From NCBI RefSeq assembly GCF_900105165.1, contig NZ_LT629740.1, forward strand, positions 2,542,001 through 2,606,000: a DNA stretch of 64,000 bases. Direction: 5' to 3'. This document shows positions 63,033-64,000 of this stretch, piece after piece. The translations under genes were made by a program, and so were the position numbers. The DNA is from Mucilaginibacter mallensis (GTDB lineage Bacteria > Bacteroidota > Bacteroidia > Sphingobacteriales > Sphingobacteriaceae). Positions within the stretch are counted from its first letter, which is position 1. Each line of letters starts with the position of its first letter. The notes under the pieces are model-generated. The model worked only from the letters and a program-made list of their open reading frames with translations. It was not told the origin of the DNA and ran no database searches.

Positions 63033-63040
63033 CAAACATA
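63033..63040 (-). promoter_or_regulatory. -7 box of lptD gene
   Basis: On the minus strand this reads TATGTTTG, a full fit to TAnnTTTG, 44 bp before the lptD start codon. It abuts the amidase ATG at 63041. Confidence 0.45.
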
Positions 63041-63925
63041 ATGAAAAATAAAATATTGAAAAGATTGATTTGCAGTTTATCGTTACTACTGGTGTCCTTT
63101 TCGTTATTTTCCTCTCCAATTGACTCATTAAAAAAAGATACGGTACCTTCCAACGGCTATAAAATCAGAACCATTGTTGTTGATGCGGGCCATGGCGGCA
63201 CTCCATCGGGTACAACAGGGCATTTTTCTCACGGCGCTTCGGGGTCATATTCTTATGAAAGAAATGTAACGCTAGCTATTGCACTTAAATTGCAAAAGGC
63301 GGTAGAAAAAGATATGGGCGGTGTAAAGGTGGTTTTAACCCGTAGTACCGAAGATGATGTTTCATGGGAAAAACGTTCGCAAATAGCTAATGATGCCAAA
63401 GGTGATCTTTTTATATCTCTACATTGTAATGCATTGCCCGATAAGGTGATACATGAGCATGGTAGAAAAATACATGTTCCGGATCATTCCGGAAGAGGTG
63501 TATTGTTACTGGTATATGGTTTTCATCGTACTAAAGAAGAAGAAGCCGCAATAAGTAAAAATTTATTGGGTGATGAGGATTTCAAAGAAAATGACAACTC
63601 CGGTTTTGATCCAAACGACCCTACTTCGGTTATTTTAATGAATTCCATTAAAGCGAAATACCGTAAACAAAGCATACATTTGGCTGATTTAATAAATTCG
63701 GAATTTGTTGAACACGATGGCCGGCACAGTGATGGTGTGATTGAACAGGGAGTTTTAGTGCTTTGCCATACCGCGATGCCTTCTGTTTTAGTTGAAACGG
63801 GTTTTATTGATAATCCTGACGACGAGGCATATTTAAACTCTGAAAGCGGACAGGATGAAATAGTAGCATCAATAGTGAGGGCCTTGCAAAATTATAAAAA
63901 GGAAGTAGAAGACGCGGCAGAGTAA
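63041..63925 (+). CDS. N-acetylmuramoyl-L-alanine amidase
   Basis: In this 294-residue, Amidase_3-type zinc hydrolase, the signal peptide (LICSLSLLLVSFSLFSSP) precedes the catalytic domain with VVDAGHGGTPSG (zinc His), SYERNVTLAIALKL (zinc Glu), FISLHCNALP (zinc His) and VLVETGFIDNPDDEAYLN (catalytic Glu). It cuts the bond between MurNAc and the stem peptide in the periplasm, for daughter-cell separation or wall turnover. It is divergent from lptD. Confidence 0.93.
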   Translation: MKNKILKRLICSLSLLLVSFSLFSSPIDSLKKDTVPSNGYKIRTIVVDAGHGGTPSGTTGHFSHGASGSYSYERNVTLAIALKLQKAVEKDMGGVKVVLTRSTEDDVSWEKRSQIANDAKGDLFISLHCNALPDKVIHEHGRKIHVPDHSGRGVLLLVYGFHRTKEEEAAISKNLLGDEDFKENDNSGFDPNDPTSVILMNSIKAKYRKQSIHLADLINSEFVEHDGRHSDGVIEQGVLVLCHTAMPSVLVETGFIDNPDDEAYLNSESGQDEIVASIVRALQNYKKEVEDAAE

Positions 63926-64000
63926 GTACTTAAACATAATGTAGCGGCCCTGGTTAGTTGTAGATTTTGAGACCTAAACTGCTTATATCCAGCTGATACC

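Overview
The window comes from a member of the Bacteroidota, most likely a Sphingobacteriaceae bacterium (Mucilaginibacter/Pedobacter-like; the genus is inference). Supporting signs are: moderate-to-low GC; recurring -7 boxes of the Bacteroidota form TAnnTTTG; a TonB receptor/surface lipoprotein (BtuB/BtuG-type) pair under a cobalamin riboswitch; the futalosine menaquinone genes mqnA and mqnE; a Bacteroidota-type LptD; and several classes of intergenic hairpin repeats. Nearly all of it reads as chromosomal housekeeping and metabolic DNA. I see no prophage, insertion sequence, CRISPR array, rRNA or tRNA.

Layout. 1-7.8 kb: tail of an outer-membrane protein, an SDR-AraC operon with a probable AraC operator, an Asp/Glu racemase, a HipA-like kinase/DUF3037 pair, a UMF1 transporter, a phosphoesterase and a LutA-like protein. 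7.8-13.2 kb: secreted GH51 arabinofuranosidase, then thrS-infC-rpmI-rplT. 13.2-21 kb: SRPBCC protein; cobalamin riboswitch-btuB-btuG-DUF6580; a dehydrogenase; a sirtuin; a DUF71/COG2102 ATP pyrophosphatase. 21-28 kb: small orphans, a CrtA-like protein, then the run fRMsr-hydrolase-DNA glycosylase-kynureninase-deacetylase, and a MATE exporter. 28-37.5 kb: AlbA/GNAT/DUF4442 genes, a two-component system with a phased operator array, and gyrA with two TPR genes. 37.7-41 kb: hemF with two small genes, an MFS transporter and a cold-shock gene. 41-47 kb: trehalose metabolism (GH15, OtsA-OtsB fusion) and a glucose-dehydrogenase-like SDR. 47-51 kb: DnaJ-SH3 protein, mqnA, a histidine phosphatase, mqnE. 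51-57.5 kb: methionine/cysteine genes. 57.5-64 kb: 2-oxoacid dehydrogenase E2, cinA, lptD and a peptidoglycan amidase.

Two signals stand out. First, the metY-metX-hom operon is preceded by a SAM riboswitch and then a 34-codon ORF whose last six sense codons include five cysteine codons. This looks like a two-input leader in which the riboswitch senses SAM and the peptide could sense cysteine supply. Second, at least six intergenic gaps contain hairpins whose arms are built of 7- or 8-nt tandem words. The word differs at each locus but the architecture is the same. The window also has a four-copy cluster of AGACGCAA-type palindromes and a REP-like pair.

The B12 neighbourhood (riboswitch, outer-membrane receptor, surface lipoprotein, small membrane protein, and DUF71 nearby) fits a cobamide uptake and salvage region. 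In the sulfur region, metX acetylates homoserine, metY sulfhydrylates it, and hom supplies homoserine. The trehalose group contains synthesis (OtsA-OtsB) and probable breakdown (GH15) genes facing each other.
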